From: JABWBP01 sp964522165
Lineage (GTDB): Bacteria; Calditrichota; Calditrichia; RBG-13-44-9; J075
Assembly: GCA_964522165.1 (NCBI GenBank)
Contig: CAZFVV010000015.1
Span: 1 to 64,000 of the forward strand
DNA length: 64,000 nucleotides
Reading direction: 5' to 3'
Part shown: one piece after another, positions 26,391 through 35,585 of the stretch
Position numbering within the stretch: position 1 is the first letter of the stretch
Layout of the letters: every line of letters starts with the position of its first letter
Notes under the pieces: generated by a model
The model's database searches: none
What the model saw: only the letters and a program-made list of their open reading frames with translations
Told to the model about the DNA's origin: nothing
Translations under genes and position numbers: made by a program

Positions 26391-27443
26391 ATGACTAAAC
26401 CATCGATTTACGCCGGATCGGATCCGCGTCACGTCAGCCTCGTTGCGCTGCCTGACGCGGTGGTCTCCACCCTGAGCGGCATCTTTGATGTCATGAATGC
26501 TTTCAAGCTTATGGACGTGCCCAATGCCGGCGTGGGCGCGCAGGCGCCGTTTCACATCGAGATCGTGGGCGAGGCGGCAGGCCCTCTTAAACTGGCCAGC
26601 GGCGTTCCGATCAACGTGCAGCGGGCGATTGCTGAGATCGAAATGACCGATATCGTGATCGTCCCATCGGTGCTGCTGCAACCCGAAGGTTGGAAGAAGG
26701 GACGCTATCCCTCTTTGGTGGACTGGCTCGGCAGGATGTACGAGCGCGGGGCGGTGCTCTGCTCGGCCTGCTCGGGGATCTTTTTACTGGCCGAAACGGG
26801 CCTTTTCGACGGCAAGGATGCCACGGTGCACTATGGTTACGCCCGCTCGTTCGCGAACATTTATCCGGCCGTTCCGATTCATCCGGAACGCGTGCTGATC
26901 ATATCGGGCTTGCGCGAAGAGTTGGTGAGCTCGGGCGCATCGATGACCTGGCACGACCTGGTGCTCTACCTCATTGCCCGTTACGCGGGCGCGACCGCCG
27001 CGCAGGAGGTCGCGCGCCTCTTTGCGCTGCAATGGCACCAGGATGGGCTTACCCCCTACATCGTTTTCAAAGGCAAGCGCGACCACGGCGACGGCGACGT
27101 CCTGAACGCGCAGCAATGGCTGGATACCCATTTCTCGGTCGCCAACCCCGTGCAGGAGATGATCAAGCGCTCGCGGCTCTCCGAACGCACCTTCAAGCGC
27201 CGCTTTACAAACGCGACCGGTCTCACCCCGCTTGCCTATGTCCAGCGCCTGCGGATCGAAGACGCGAAGCGCCGGCTGGAGCGCACCGAGGCGTCCGTCG
27301 ATGAGATCAGTTGGCAGGTCGGCTACGAGGACCCGGCCTTCTTCCGGCGTTTGTTCAAACGCACGACCGGGCTGGCGCCGGGCGCCTATCGCAAACGCTT
27401 TCACATCCCCGATTTTGCCCGCCCTTCGCCGCGAGGTCGATAG
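26391..27443 (+). CDS. GlxA-type transcriptional regulator (DJ-1/PfpI domain + AraC HTH)
   Basis: A 350-residue regulator. The N-terminal domain (about 15-200) is DJ-1/PfpI-like, with VLCSACSGIFLLAETGLFDG at the nucleophile elbow (Cys124/Cys127), but in this family it acts as a ligand sensor. The C-terminal ~105 residues are an AraC-type double helix-turn-helix (MIKRSRLSERTFKRRFTNATG and ISWQVGYEDPAFFRRLFKRTTG). ATG 26391 has GAGAGGAG upstream; an in-frame extension to 26148 would run through the divergent promoter. It likely regulates itself and the methyltransferase. Confidence 0.92.
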   Translation: MTKPSIYAGSDPRHVSLVALPDAVVSTLSGIFDVMNAFKLMDVPNAGVGAQAPFHIEIVGEAAGPLKLASGVPINVQRAIAEIEMTDIVIVPSVLLQPEGWKKGRYPSLVDWLGRMYERGAVLCSACSGIFLLAETGLFDGKDATVHYGYARSFANIYPAVPIHPERVLIISGLREELVSSGASMTWHDLVLYLIARYAGATAAQEVARLFALQWHQDGLTPYIVFKGKRDHGDGDVLNAQQWLDTHFSVANPVQEMIKRSRLSERTFKRRFTNATGLTPLAYVQRLRIEDAKRRLERTEASVDEISWQVGYEDPAFFRRLFKRTTGLAPGAYRKRFHIPDFARPSPRGR

Positions 27444-27556
27444 TTCAGCGGCTAACGGTCTATTCTGCGGAAATGAATGTTCGGTTTCCCTATAATCTAT
27501 TGAATTTTTCCCATTAAATCATTACGTTTTCGTTGTGTTTTACAGGGAGAACCGGC

Positions 27557-29398
27557 ATGGCGGGATTGGCAATGCGATTTTTTTTCATCAAAAAGCGGGG
27601 GGGGAGGCTCGTTTTAACTTTATACCTGCTCATCCCGGCGTTCAACGGCTTCCTGTTAACTGAGGCGCCGGCGGACGTTCCCCCGAACTGGCTTACCCCC
27701 GCGGAGCAATCCGCTTTTACGGAAACTCCCCGCTACCGCGAAACCCTCGACTACTGCCGCCGCTTAGATGATGCTTCCGCCTGGGTGCGCTATACAACCT
27801 TCGGCGAAAGCCCCCAGGGGCGGGAACTTTCCTTAGTCATCATTGACAAAAACGGCAATTTCACCCCCGAAAAGGCGCGCGCCTCCGGCAACGCCGTCGT
27901 GTTGATCCAGAATTGCATCCACGCCGGGGAGCCGGACGGCAAGGACGCCGGCCTGATGCTGATGCGGGAGCTGGCGATCACCAAATCTCTGGCGCACCTG
28001 TTGAACGGGGTTACCCTGCTAATCATCCCGATCTTCAACGTGGACGGGCACGAGAATTTCGGCCCCTACAACCGCATCAACCAGAACGGCCCCCGGGAGG
28101 TGGGCTTCCGCGCCAACGCGCAGAACCTCAACCTCAACCGCGATTATCTGAAAGCGGAAGCGCCGGAGATGCAGGCCTGGCTGCAACTGTTCAATCGCTG
28201 GCTGCCGGATTTTTTGGCGGATACCCACGTCACCGACGGGGCGGACCATCGCTACGTAATCACTTACGGCCTGGAAGACCAGCAGGACGTGGCGGAACCC
28301 TTGCGCCGCTGGATTTCCGAAACCATGGAGCCGTTCCTGAACCGCAGCATGGAGGAGCAGGGGCTGCCGATGATGCGCTATTTCTGGTTCAAAGAGCGCC
28401 CGGATATCCTTGAGGGGCTGGTGTGCAGCCCCTTCGAGCCGCGCTATTCCACCGGCTACGGCGCCATCCAGAACCGGGTGTTCTATTTGATCGAGACCCA
28501 CATGCTCAAAGATTACCGCACCCGGGTAAACGCAACCTACCGGCTTATGGGCGCGATCTTAGAACTGTGCAACCGGGAAAAAGCGGCGCTGCTGCGCGCC
28601 AACCGGCTCTCCGACCAGCAAACCGCGTCGCAATTGGCGGGGCAATTCTTCCCTCTTCGTTTGGATGAAGACATGAAAGACAGCGTTCTTACCCCGTTTT
28701 TGGGGGTGGAGCAGCAAATTTCCCGCAGCGAAATTTCCGGCGGGTTGTGGGTGCAATACGGCGACGCCCCGGCAAATTATGAAATTCCGTTCTACAAACG
28801 CGCCGTGGTCAAGGATTCCGCGCAGGCGCCCCACGCCTACCTGGTCCCCCGGGAATGGCAGCAACAGCTTGCCAAACTCCGGCTGCACGGCGTTCAGGTG
28901 CGCCGCCTGGCCGAAGACCGCACCTTGAAAGTTCACAGTTATCGCTTCCGGAACGTGCGCTGGATGGAGCGCCCCTACGAGGGACGCCACCGCGCCAGCT
29001 TCGATTTGGAGTCGCTGGAGGAGGAGCGTTTTTACCCCGCCGGCAGCGCGGTGATTATGCTGAACCAGCGCAGCAATCGCGTGGCGGTGCATTTGCTGGA
29101 GCCGGGCGGGCCGGATTCCTTCGCGCAGTGGGGATTCTGGGATACGATCTTCGAGCGCAAGGAGTATGCGGAAGATTATGTGTTAGAGAAAATTGCCCGG
29201 GAGATGCTGGCGGAAAATCCCGCGCTCCGGGATGAATTCGAGCGCGCATTCTCGGCAGATTCCATCGGCAGGGCCAGCTACTGGGAGCGGCTCTACTTTT
29301 TCTATAAGCGCACCCCCTTCTGGGAAAGCCGGGTGAACGTGTACCCCGTGGGAAAGCTGATGGAACCCATGGAACTGCCGCTGGAGAGGGAGAAGTAA
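27557..29398 (+). CDS. M14 family zinc carboxypeptidase-like, secreted
   Basis: A 613-residue protein with an N-terminal hydrophobic signal (about residues 17-35). The M14 zinc site is readable: His122 and Glu125 in HAGEPDGKDA (HxxE), His224 in LADTHV, and catalytic Glu313 in LIETHML. NLNLNRDYLK supplies the substrate-binding Asn-Arg pair. Such enzymes cut single residues from peptide ends. About 290 residues after the catalytic domain form an extra C-terminal region of unknown fold. ATG 27557 (GGGAGA six bases upstream) is preferred to TTG 27533. Confidence 0.9.
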   Translation: MAGLAMRFFFIKKRGGRLVLTLYLLIPAFNGFLLTEAPADVPPNWLTPAEQSAFTETPRYRETLDYCRRLDDASAWVRYTTFGESPQGRELSLVIIDKNGNFTPEKARASGNAVVLIQNCIHAGEPDGKDAGLMLMRELAITKSLAHLLNGVTLLIIPIFNVDGHENFGPYNRINQNGPREVGFRANAQNLNLNRDYLKAEAPEMQAWLQLFNRWLPDFLADTHVTDGADHRYVITYGLEDQQDVAEPLRRWISETMEPFLNRSMEEQGLPMMRYFWFKERPDILEGLVCSPFEPRYSTGYGAIQNRVFYLIETHMLKDYRTRVNATYRLMGAILELCNREKAALLRANRLSDQQTASQLAGQFFPLRLDEDMKDSVLTPFLGVEQQISRSEISGGLWVQYGDAPANYEIPFYKRAVVKDSAQAPHAYLVPREWQQQLAKLRLHGVQVRRLAEDRTLKVHSYRFRNVRWMERPYEGRHRASFDLESLEEERFYPAGSAVIMLNQRSNRVAVHLLEPGGPDSFAQWGFWDTIFERKEYAEDYVLEKIAREMLAENPALRDEFERAFSADSIGRASYWERLYFFYKRTPFWESRVNVYPVGKLMEPMELPLEREK

Positions 29399-29404
29399 GA
29401 GAGG

Positions 29405-29460
29405 GCGTAATGCGTATTGCGTAAATTTACGTTTCACACCAAACGGAATACACAATACGC
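29405..29460. repeat. heptamer word hairpin, GCGTAAT family (copy 2)
   Basis: GCGTAAT, GCGTATT and GCGTAAA follow each other from 29405, directly after the M14 stop. The other arm ends with GGAATAC ACAATACGC at 29460. The words are those of the arrays at 23704, 58371 and 59198. Confidence 0.85.
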
Positions 29461-29485
29461 GCCTCGTCATCCTTCATCCTTTTAT

Positions 29486-29710
29486 TATAACTGATGTTAC
29501 GCACTGGGCATGATTCGGGGATAAATCCCCTCTCAAATTGTGAGAGAGGATTCATCGCCCCCCGCGATGAATCGCGGGGCTATTCAATTGTTTACAGGAG
29601 ACTTGAATAGCCCCGATCTTTCGATCGGGGATGGTTGAATATATCAACCTTTTCATATTTTTGCAGGGATTTATCCCTGCGTAATAAATCCTGCATAACA
29701 TCAGATTATA
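29486..29710. mobile_element. MITE-like hairpin-rich element with terminal inverted repeats
   Basis: The left end TATAACTGATGTTACGCA (29486-29503) and the right end TGCATAACATCAGATTATA (29692-29710) are near-perfect reverse complements. The 190-base interior is packed with palindromes: GGGGATAAATCCCC, CTCTCAAATTGTGAGAG, CCCCGCGATGAATCGCGGGG, CTATTCAA...TTGAATAG, CCCGATCTTTCGATCGGG and GCAGGGATTTATCCCTGC. There is no ORF. It ends immediately before the AGAGGA ribosome site of the dGTPase gene, so it sits in that gene's leader and could affect its expression. Confidence 0.75.
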
Positions 29711-29723
29711 AGAGGAAATTCCA

Positions 29724-31007
29724 TTGAACCTCCCTCCCATCAAAGAGAACTCTTTTTACACCGTCTTCGATTGCGAATTTTTAGGCCAGCGCAAGGGGAA
29801 GGACTACCGCACTCCCTTCCAGCGCGACCGCGACCGGATCATTTACAGCTCCGCCTGGCGGCGTTTGCAGGCTAAAACCCAGGTGTTCCTCTCCGGGGAG
29901 TATGATTTTTACCGCACCCGCCTCACTCATTCCATCGAAGTGGCGCAGATCGGGCGCTCGATCTGCAATTACCTCCGGCGGCAAAGCCCGCTGCTGAATA
30001 AGGAATTCTATATCGACCCGGATTTGGTGGAAGCAGTGTGCCTGGCGCACGACCTGGGGCATCCCCCCTTCGGGCACGGCGGGGAGAGCACCCTGAATCG
30101 CCTGATGCGCAATTTCGGCGGGTTCGAGGGCAATGCCCAGACCCTCCGGGTATTGACCGCCATCATTTATGCCGTAGGCCCCCGGCGCGCCGGGATGAAT
30201 CCCACCCGCGCCCTGTTAGACGGGGTGATGAAATACAAAACCCTGCTGCGCCAGGCGCAGAACCCGGAGCGCTATTTTTTGTACGACGGCCAGGAAAGCT
30301 GCCTGGGGTTCGTATTCGACCGGCGCCCTTTCCCCGCCGATCTGCCTCCCGGCGAAACGCTCAATCGCTTCCGCAGCGTGGAGTGCCAGATCATGGACTG
30401 GGCGGATGATACCGCCTATTCCCTGCACGACGTTATCGACGGGGTTCACGCCCGCTTCATAACCCCGGCTCGCCTGGAAAAATGGGCTTCGGAGCATTCC
30501 CTGTCGAAAACGGAAGCCCTCCTCCTGGATGGAATCCTCACCGCAGTGGAGGGGGGAACCGTGGAGCGTACTTTTTCCCGCAAGATCGGCGATTTCATCG
30601 CCGCCTGCCGTTTAAAGGAGCGAAATAACTTTATGAGCGATCTTACCAACCGCTATCGCTACGAGCTGGAAGTTGACCAGGCGATCCGCGCTGAAGCAGG
30701 TTTTTATAAAAAAGTGGCCTCGGACATCGTTTTCGACTCCCCGCAACTGCAGCAACTGCGCTACAAGCTGAATTATATCCTGGAGCGGATTTTCCTGGCC
30801 CTGGCGCAGAACTATTCCGCGGCCGCTGCGCCGCCGTTTCAACTGCTGCCGGAAACCACCCACCGGATGGTGCTGCAAGCCCCCGGCGAAGCGGAGCGTA
30901 TGAGGATCATCTGCGACCACGTCGCCGGAATGACCGACGGGTACGCCATTCGCGCCTACCGGCGCTTATTCGATCCCGGCTTCGGCTCCATCGCCGACCT
31001 GGTGTAA
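29724..31007 (+). CDS. dgt: deoxyguanosinetriphosphate triphosphohydrolase-like protein
   Basis: A 427-residue HD-domain enzyme. The metal-binding residues are visible: His69 in TRLTHSIEVAQIGR, His109-Asp110 in AHDLGHPPFGHGGE, and Asp in MDWADDTAYSLHD. These enzymes split dNTPs into deoxynucleosides and triphosphate. The start is an unusual TTG at 29724, supported by AGAGGA seven bases upstream and by the conserved N-terminus beginning within 25 residues; no ATG is available. The leader is formed by the MITE-like element. Confidence 0.93.
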   Translation: MNLPPIKENSFYTVFDCEFLGQRKGKDYRTPFQRDRDRIIYSSAWRRLQAKTQVFLSGEYDFYRTRLTHSIEVAQIGRSICNYLRRQSPLLNKEFYIDPDLVEAVCLAHDLGHPPFGHGGESTLNRLMRNFGGFEGNAQTLRVLTAIIYAVGPRRAGMNPTRALLDGVMKYKTLLRQAQNPERYFLYDGQESCLGFVFDRRPFPADLPPGETLNRFRSVECQIMDWADDTAYSLHDVIDGVHARFITPARLEKWASEHSLSKTEALLLDGILTAVEGGTVERTFSRKIGDFIAACRLKERNNFMSDLTNRYRYELEVDQAIRAEAGFYKKVASDIVFDSPQLQQLRYKLNYILERIFLALAQNYSAAAAPPFQLLPETTHRMVLQAPGEAERMRIICDHVAGMTDGYAIRAYRRLFDPGFGSIADLV

Positions 31008-31244
31008 TTGGGGCAGTATTGGAGTGCAAAATGCGAGTTTGCGAAAAACAAGAACTCGCCCCTCGCAATTCTTCCCTCCCCTTGCAATTGCTCGATTCTT
31101 ATCTTAAACTATTTTCATTTTCAGCCGATTTTAAGGTTTCAAGGGGAGGCAATATCCCGGGCTCTCTTGAAAATGATCGAGGAAACTTTTGCAGGGAAGC
31201 CGCAATATATCCTATATACCGAAAAATAACCGGAGGTTTTCGGA

Positions 31245-32933
31245 ATGTTCAACCGTAAACAATTTCTCGCCTGGCTCACGGTTTTTACCGTGCTTTTTTC
31301 CGCCGGCTGGTTCGCCAACCAGTCTCGCGCAAACGATAACGACGATATTTATTATAAGATCGACAAGGGGCTGTTCTATCTCAAAGAAGTGTTCGAGACG
31401 GTTTCCCGCAATTACGTGGATGAATTGAACCCGGAAACCCTTAGCAAATCCGCCATCAAGGGAATGCTCCAGGAATTCGATCCCTACACGGTATTCTTCG
31501 AGGATCCCGGCTCCCAGCAAATGCGCATGATTACCCGCGGCAAATACGGCGGGGTGGGCATGGAAATCGGGATGCAGAATAAAAAGATTACCGTCATTGC
31601 GCCCATGGAAGAAACTCCCGCCCAGCGCGTCGGCATTCGCCCCGGCGACGTGATCACGAAGATCGACGGGGAACTGACCCGCAACATGAACCTGGAAGAC
31701 GCCTCGCAAAAATTGCGCGGAAAAATCGGCAGCCGGGTGAGCATTGAAATCGAGCGTCCCGGGGTGAATCAACCTTTTACCGTGGAATTGACCCGGGAAG
31801 AGATCGTGCTGAAGGACGTCACCTATGCGGCATTTCTGGAGCCGGGAACCGCCTACATCCGCCTCGCCGCCTTTTCGGATAAAGCCGGCAAAGAATTGCG
31901 CGACGCCATCACTGCTTTGCAAATGCAAAGCGCCATCGAGCGGGCCATCCTGGATTTGCGGGGAAACCCCGGCGGGCTGCTCACCTCCGCAGTAGAGGTA
32001 GCGAACGTGTTTCTGCCCCCCGGCCAGTTGGTGGTTTCCACCCGCGGGGTTCATGAAAGCGAAAATAAATTTTTTACCAAAGAGAATCCCCTCCTGCCCG
32101 CCCAGCCCCTGGTGGTATTGATCGACCGTTCCAGCGCCAGCGCTTCGGAAATCGTCGCCGGGGCCATCCAGGACCTCGACCGGGGAGTGTTGGTGGGAAC
32201 TGAAACCTTCGGCAAGGGCCTGGTACAAAAGGTATTCCCGATCGATAAAGTGACCCAGGCCTATTTGAAAATCACCACCGCAAAATATTACGTTCCCTCC
32301 GGGCGTTCCATCCAGAAAGAGGAGTACAAGAAGAATAATTCCGTGTTCACCGACCTTTCCGATAGCGTGGAGTACGATCCGAAAATCGATTACTTTACCG
32401 TCAACGGACGGGTGGTTCACAGCGGGGGCGGAATTCAACCGGACGTGGCGATGCCGGAAGCGGAACTGGATCCCTTTATGCAAACCCTGTTGGCGCGGGG
32501 ACTCTTCTTCCAGTTTACGGTAGAGTATATGAGCAAGAACCCGGGACTGAAGGAGTCCGGCATGGCAGCGGTGGATGAGCCTCTCCTGCAGGAATTTGAA
32601 GCCTATGTCCAGCGGCAGGAATTCGATTTTGAGCTGGAGGGAGAAACGGAGTTAAACGAATTCCTCAAAATTGCCCGGGAAAAGAAATACAGCGAAGACG
32701 TGCACGACCTGGTGGAAGTGGCGCTCCAGAAGCTGGATACCCAAAAGCGCGATGAGTTCACCGAGCACCGCCAGGACATCATCCAAAACCTGGAAGCGGA
32801 ATTCGCGGAAAAGTTACAGGACTCCGAAGCCCGCACCCGGGTGCAGCTTTCCCACGACCCGGAAGTAAAACGCGCTGTTGAGGTGCTGCACAACATGCAG
32901 CAGTATCAGCAAATTTTGGCGATCAACAAATAA
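31245..32933 (+). CDS. carboxy-terminal processing protease, S41 family
   Basis: A 562-residue periplasmic protease tethered by an N-terminal membrane segment (about 8-24). A PDZ domain spans about residues 95-185 (GGVGMEIG, GIRPGDVITKIDG). The S41 protease domain follows, with ILDLRGNPGGLL, the catalytic Ser301 in SSASASEIVAGA and the general-base Lys324 in TETFGKGLVQ. The last ~150 residues are an extra charged helical domain often seen in FCB-group CtpA proteins. It trims C-termini of exported proteins. GGAGG upstream supports ATG 31245; a terminator follows. Confidence 0.94.
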   Translation: MFNRKQFLAWLTVFTVLFSAGWFANQSRANDNDDIYYKIDKGLFYLKEVFETVSRNYVDELNPETLSKSAIKGMLQEFDPYTVFFEDPGSQQMRMITRGKYGGVGMEIGMQNKKITVIAPMEETPAQRVGIRPGDVITKIDGELTRNMNLEDASQKLRGKIGSRVSIEIERPGVNQPFTVELTREEIVLKDVTYAAFLEPGTAYIRLAAFSDKAGKELRDAITALQMQSAIERAILDLRGNPGGLLTSAVEVANVFLPPGQLVVSTRGVHESENKFFTKENPLLPAQPLVVLIDRSSASASEIVAGAIQDLDRGVLVGTETFGKGLVQKVFPIDKVTQAYLKITTAKYYVPSGRSIQKEEYKKNNSVFTDLSDSVEYDPKIDYFTVNGRVVHSGGGIQPDVAMPEAELDPFMQTLLARGLFFQFTVEYMSKNPGLKESGMAAVDEPLLQEFEAYVQRQEFDFELEGETELNEFLKIAREKKYSEDVHDLVEVALQKLDTQKRDEFTEHRQDIIQNLEAEFAEKLQDSEARTRVQLSHDPEVKRAVEVLHNMQQYQQILAINK

Positions 32934-32963
32934 AGCCGCTGTGCCTGTTTCCGTAGCCGCTCT

Positions 32964-32999
32964 AACCGCTAATGCGATCTCCCGCCATTAGCGGTTTTT
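32964..32999 (+). terminator. intrinsic terminator after the S41 protease gene
   Basis: AACCGCTAATG (32964-32974) pairs with CATTAGCGGTT (32986-32996) across an 11-base loop, and the stem runs into a T tract (32995-32999). Confidence 0.85.
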
Positions 33000-33110
33000 A
33001 ATTGCATCATCGCATTGTATCGGCCGGGACTTTCTTAAGCTGTTGATTTCAGGGTTGAAAATCCGTAATATTTTCTTCTTTTACGGCAACCAAAACCTGG
33101 CGAGAAACCG

Positions 33111-34085
33111 GTGAAGGTCTTTATCACGCGCAATATTCCCCCAATCGGCATCGACCTGTTGAAGTCGCATTTCGAGGTGGAGCACAATGCGAGCAGCGAA
33201 ACCCTGCCCGGCGAGCTGCTCAAGCGCAAGCTGAAAGACGCTGACGCGGTATTGTGCCTGCTCACCGACGCCATCACCCCCGAGATAATGGACGCCGCGC
33301 CGAAGCTGAAGGTGATCTCCAACCACGCCGTGGGGGTGGATAACGTGGACGTCGCTTACGCCACCCGCCGGGGAATTGCGGTCACCAACACGCCCGGAGT
33401 GCTCACCGACGCCACCGCGGATTTCACCTGGACCCTGTTGCTGGCCCTGGCGCGTAACGTAGTAGCAGGGGACGCGCTGGTGCGAAACGGCCGCTTCCGG
33501 GGCTGGGACCCCTTGTTTTTACTGGGGGCAGACCTGGTCGGCACAACCCTGGGGATTGTCGGGGCGGGGCGGATCGGAACCGCAGTGGCGGAACGCTCTG
33601 CGGGGTGGAAGATGAATATTCTCTACTTTGATCGTGCGCCCAATCCCCACCTGGAGAAAACCTTTCATGCCCGGCGGGTGAGCCTCCCCCTGTTGCTAAA
33701 AGAGGCTGATTTCGTCACCATCCACCTGCCCCTCGGCGCAGAAACCACCCACCTGCTCGGCGAGCCTGAATTTACCCTGATGAAGCCCACCGCCTACCTG
33801 GTGAATACTGCCCGGGGCGCCATCATCGATGAAGCGGCGCTGGTGCGGGCGCTTCGCGAGGGCAAAATTGCCGGGGCGGCCCTGGATGTCTATGAACGCG
33901 AACCGGAACTGGCCGGGGGGCTTGCAGAATTGAACAACGTGTTGCTGGCTCCCCACATCGCCAGCGCCACGGTTGCCACCCGCAACAAAATGGCGGAAAT
34001 CGCGGCGCGGAATATCATTCACGCCATTCACGGGGAAACGCCGGTTTCGATTGTAAATCCGGAAGTCTTGAACCGCAAAGGATAA
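33111..34085 (+). CDS. D-2-hydroxyacid dehydrogenase (glyoxylate/hydroxypyruvate reductase-like)
   Basis: A 324-residue NAD(P)-dependent enzyme. The N-terminal substrate domain includes KVISNHAVGVDNVDV. The nucleotide-binding domain has TLGIVGAGRIGTAVAER. The catalytic trio is present: Arg in VNTARGAIIDE, Glu in DVYEREP, and His in APHIASAT. The sequence is closest in style to GyaR-type glyoxylate reductases, which reduce glyoxylate or hydroxypyruvate. The start is GTG at 33111 with only a weak GAGAAA upstream, but the conserved region begins at residue 2. Confidence 0.92.
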   Translation: MKVFITRNIPPIGIDLLKSHFEVEHNASSETLPGELLKRKLKDADAVLCLLTDAITPEIMDAAPKLKVISNHAVGVDNVDVAYATRRGIAVTNTPGVLTDATADFTWTLLLALARNVVAGDALVRNGRFRGWDPLFLLGADLVGTTLGIVGAGRIGTAVAERSAGWKMNILYFDRAPNPHLEKTFHARRVSLPLLLKEADFVTIHLPLGAETTHLLGEPEFTLMKPTAYLVNTARGAIIDEAALVRALREGKIAGAALDVYEREPELAGGLAELNNVLLAPHIASATVATRNKMAEIAARNIIHAIHGETPVSIVNPEVLNRKG

Positions 34086-34161
34086 TGATCGAGGAGAAAC
34101 CGGGGTGCAATCCCGGCTTATCCGGAATTGCACCCCTCGAAAAGAAACGCCACAGATAACC

Positions 34162-34176
34162 CTTAACGAGTATAAA
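34162..34176 (+). repeat. short dispersed repeat CCTTAACGAGTATAA (copy 2)
   Basis: Identical 15 bases to 22491-22505. It is followed by AATCAGATAACC, resembling the outer part of the MITE right end. It lies in the leader of the DJ-1-like gene. Confidence 0.4.
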
Positions 34177-34227
34177 ATCAGATAACCTTACAAACACCAA
34201 ATGCGACTTAGAAATTTGGAGGCACCT

Positions 34228-34761
34228 ATGGCATCTCTGGACGGAAAACAAGTGGCAATCATCCTGGGCCAGAAAAACTATAACGATCAGGAATTCGATT
34301 ATCTTTACGAGCGCCTGGAAAGCGAAGGCGCGGACGTTTGCGTGGCCAGCAATACCCTGGAAAAAGCGCTGGGGAGAATCAACGGCCACGTTGCCCCGGA
34401 TTGTAAAATCGAGGACCTCGATCCCCGGGAATTTGGCGCCGTGATCCTGGTCGGCGGCTATGGCGCACGGGTTTATTTGTGGGACGACGAAAAAACCCAT
34501 GATCTGTTGCGCAAATCTTTGGCCTCCGGCAAAATCATCGCCGCGATCAGCACCGCCCCGGTTGCCCTGGCAAACGCCGGCATCCTGCAAAATAAAAAAG
34601 CCACCGTCTATCCGGATTACGTATCCATCCAGGCGCTGGAGAGCCAGGGGGCAAATCATACTTATGATAACGTGATCGTTGACGATAATATCATTACCGC
34701 CAGTGATACTCGTTTCGTGGAAAAATTCGCGGATGCGATTATCCGGAAACTAAAAGGGTAA
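34228..34761 (+). CDS. DJ-1/PfpI family protein lacking the nucleophilic cysteine
   Basis: A 177-residue single-domain protein. The fold signature is clear (VAIILGQKNYNDQEFDYL, GAVILVGGYGARVYLWDD, KIIAAISTAPVALANAG). In PfpI/DJ-1 proteins the nucleophile elbow reads ICHGP or ICIAP; here it reads ISTAP, so Cys is replaced by Ser108 and the neighbouring His by Thr. Protease, glyoxalase or deglycase activity by the usual route is unlikely. ATG 34228 has GGAGG five bases upstream. The stop is 2 bases before the LOG-like gene, so they form an operon. Confidence 0.9.
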   Translation: MASLDGKQVAIILGQKNYNDQEFDYLYERLESEGADVCVASNTLEKALGRINGHVAPDCKIEDLDPREFGAVILVGGYGARVYLWDDEKTHDLLRKSLASGKIIAAISTAPVALANAGILQNKKATVYPDYVSIQALESQGANHTYDNVIVDDNIITASDTRFVEKFADAIIRKLKG

Positions 34762-34763
34762 CC

Positions 34764-35585
34764 ATGTCGAAAAAACCCGCCAAAGCCTATAAAAATCTCG
34801 AATTCTTGAACAGCGCCGAGGCGCGAACCCTGCGAATCCTTGCCGAATACCTGGAGCCGCAATCGCGCTTTCAGCGGCTAAAGGTAAAAGACACCATCGT
34901 ATTTTTCGGGTCGGCGCGCATGGTGGACCGGGAAACCGCCGAAAAAAACCTGGCCCGGGCAATCGAAATCCATCGCAATGACCCCGGCGAGGAGAATCTG
35001 CATCTGAAACGGGTTGCGGAAAAACAGCTTGAGCTTTCCCAATATTACGAAGACGCGCGCATCCTGGCCGGCCTACTTACCCGCTGGTCGCTGAACTTGT
35101 ACAATACCCAGCGCCGCTTCCTGGTTACGTCCGGGGGCGGCCCGGGAATTATGGAAGCGGCAAACCGCGGCGCCGGGGAAGTGCCCGGCGGGCGCTCGGT
35201 GGGGCTGAACATCTCCATTCCCATGGAGCAGGATTGCAATCCCTACATTACCGATGAATTGAATTTCGAATTTCACTACTTTTTTACCCGCAAGTTCTGG
35301 TTCGTTTACCTGGCCAAGGCCATGGTCGTCTTCCCCGGCGGGTTCGGCACCTTAGATGAGTTGTTCGAACTACTTACCCTGCGGCAAACCCGGAAAGTGC
35401 AAAAGAAAATATCCATCGTTCTCTACGGGGAGAAATACTGGAAGCAACTGCTCAATTTCGACCTGATGGTGGAAAACCTGATGATCAACCCCGAAGACCT
35501 GAAACTGATCCACTTTTCCAATACCCCGGAAGAAGCATTTGAATATCTGAAGCGGGAATTGACCGAAAATTTCCTGAATAAGTAA
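34764..35585 (+). CDS. LOG family protein (lysine decarboxylase-like, TIGR00730 type)
   Basis: A 273-residue Rossmann protein. SGGGPGIMEAANRGA and VVFPGGFGTLDELFE are the two family motifs that bind the ribose-phosphate end of nucleoside monophosphates. Canonical LOG enzymes cleave AMP or cytokinin nucleotides to release the base. It is longer than typical (about 190) with an N-terminal extension of about 80 residues (EYLEPQSRFQRLKVKDTIVFFGSARM). It is coupled to the DJ-1-like gene just upstream. True substrate unknown. Confidence 0.9.
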   Translation: MSKKPAKAYKNLEFLNSAEARTLRILAEYLEPQSRFQRLKVKDTIVFFGSARMVDRETAEKNLARAIEIHRNDPGEENLHLKRVAEKQLELSQYYEDARILAGLLTRWSLNLYNTQRRFLVTSGGGPGIMEAANRGAGEVPGGRSVGLNISIPMEQDCNPYITDELNFEFHYFFTRKFWFVYLAKAMVVFPGGFGTLDELFELLTLRQTRKVQKKISIVLYGEKYWKQLLNFDLMVENLMINPEDLKLIHFSNTPEEAFEYLKRELTENFLNK

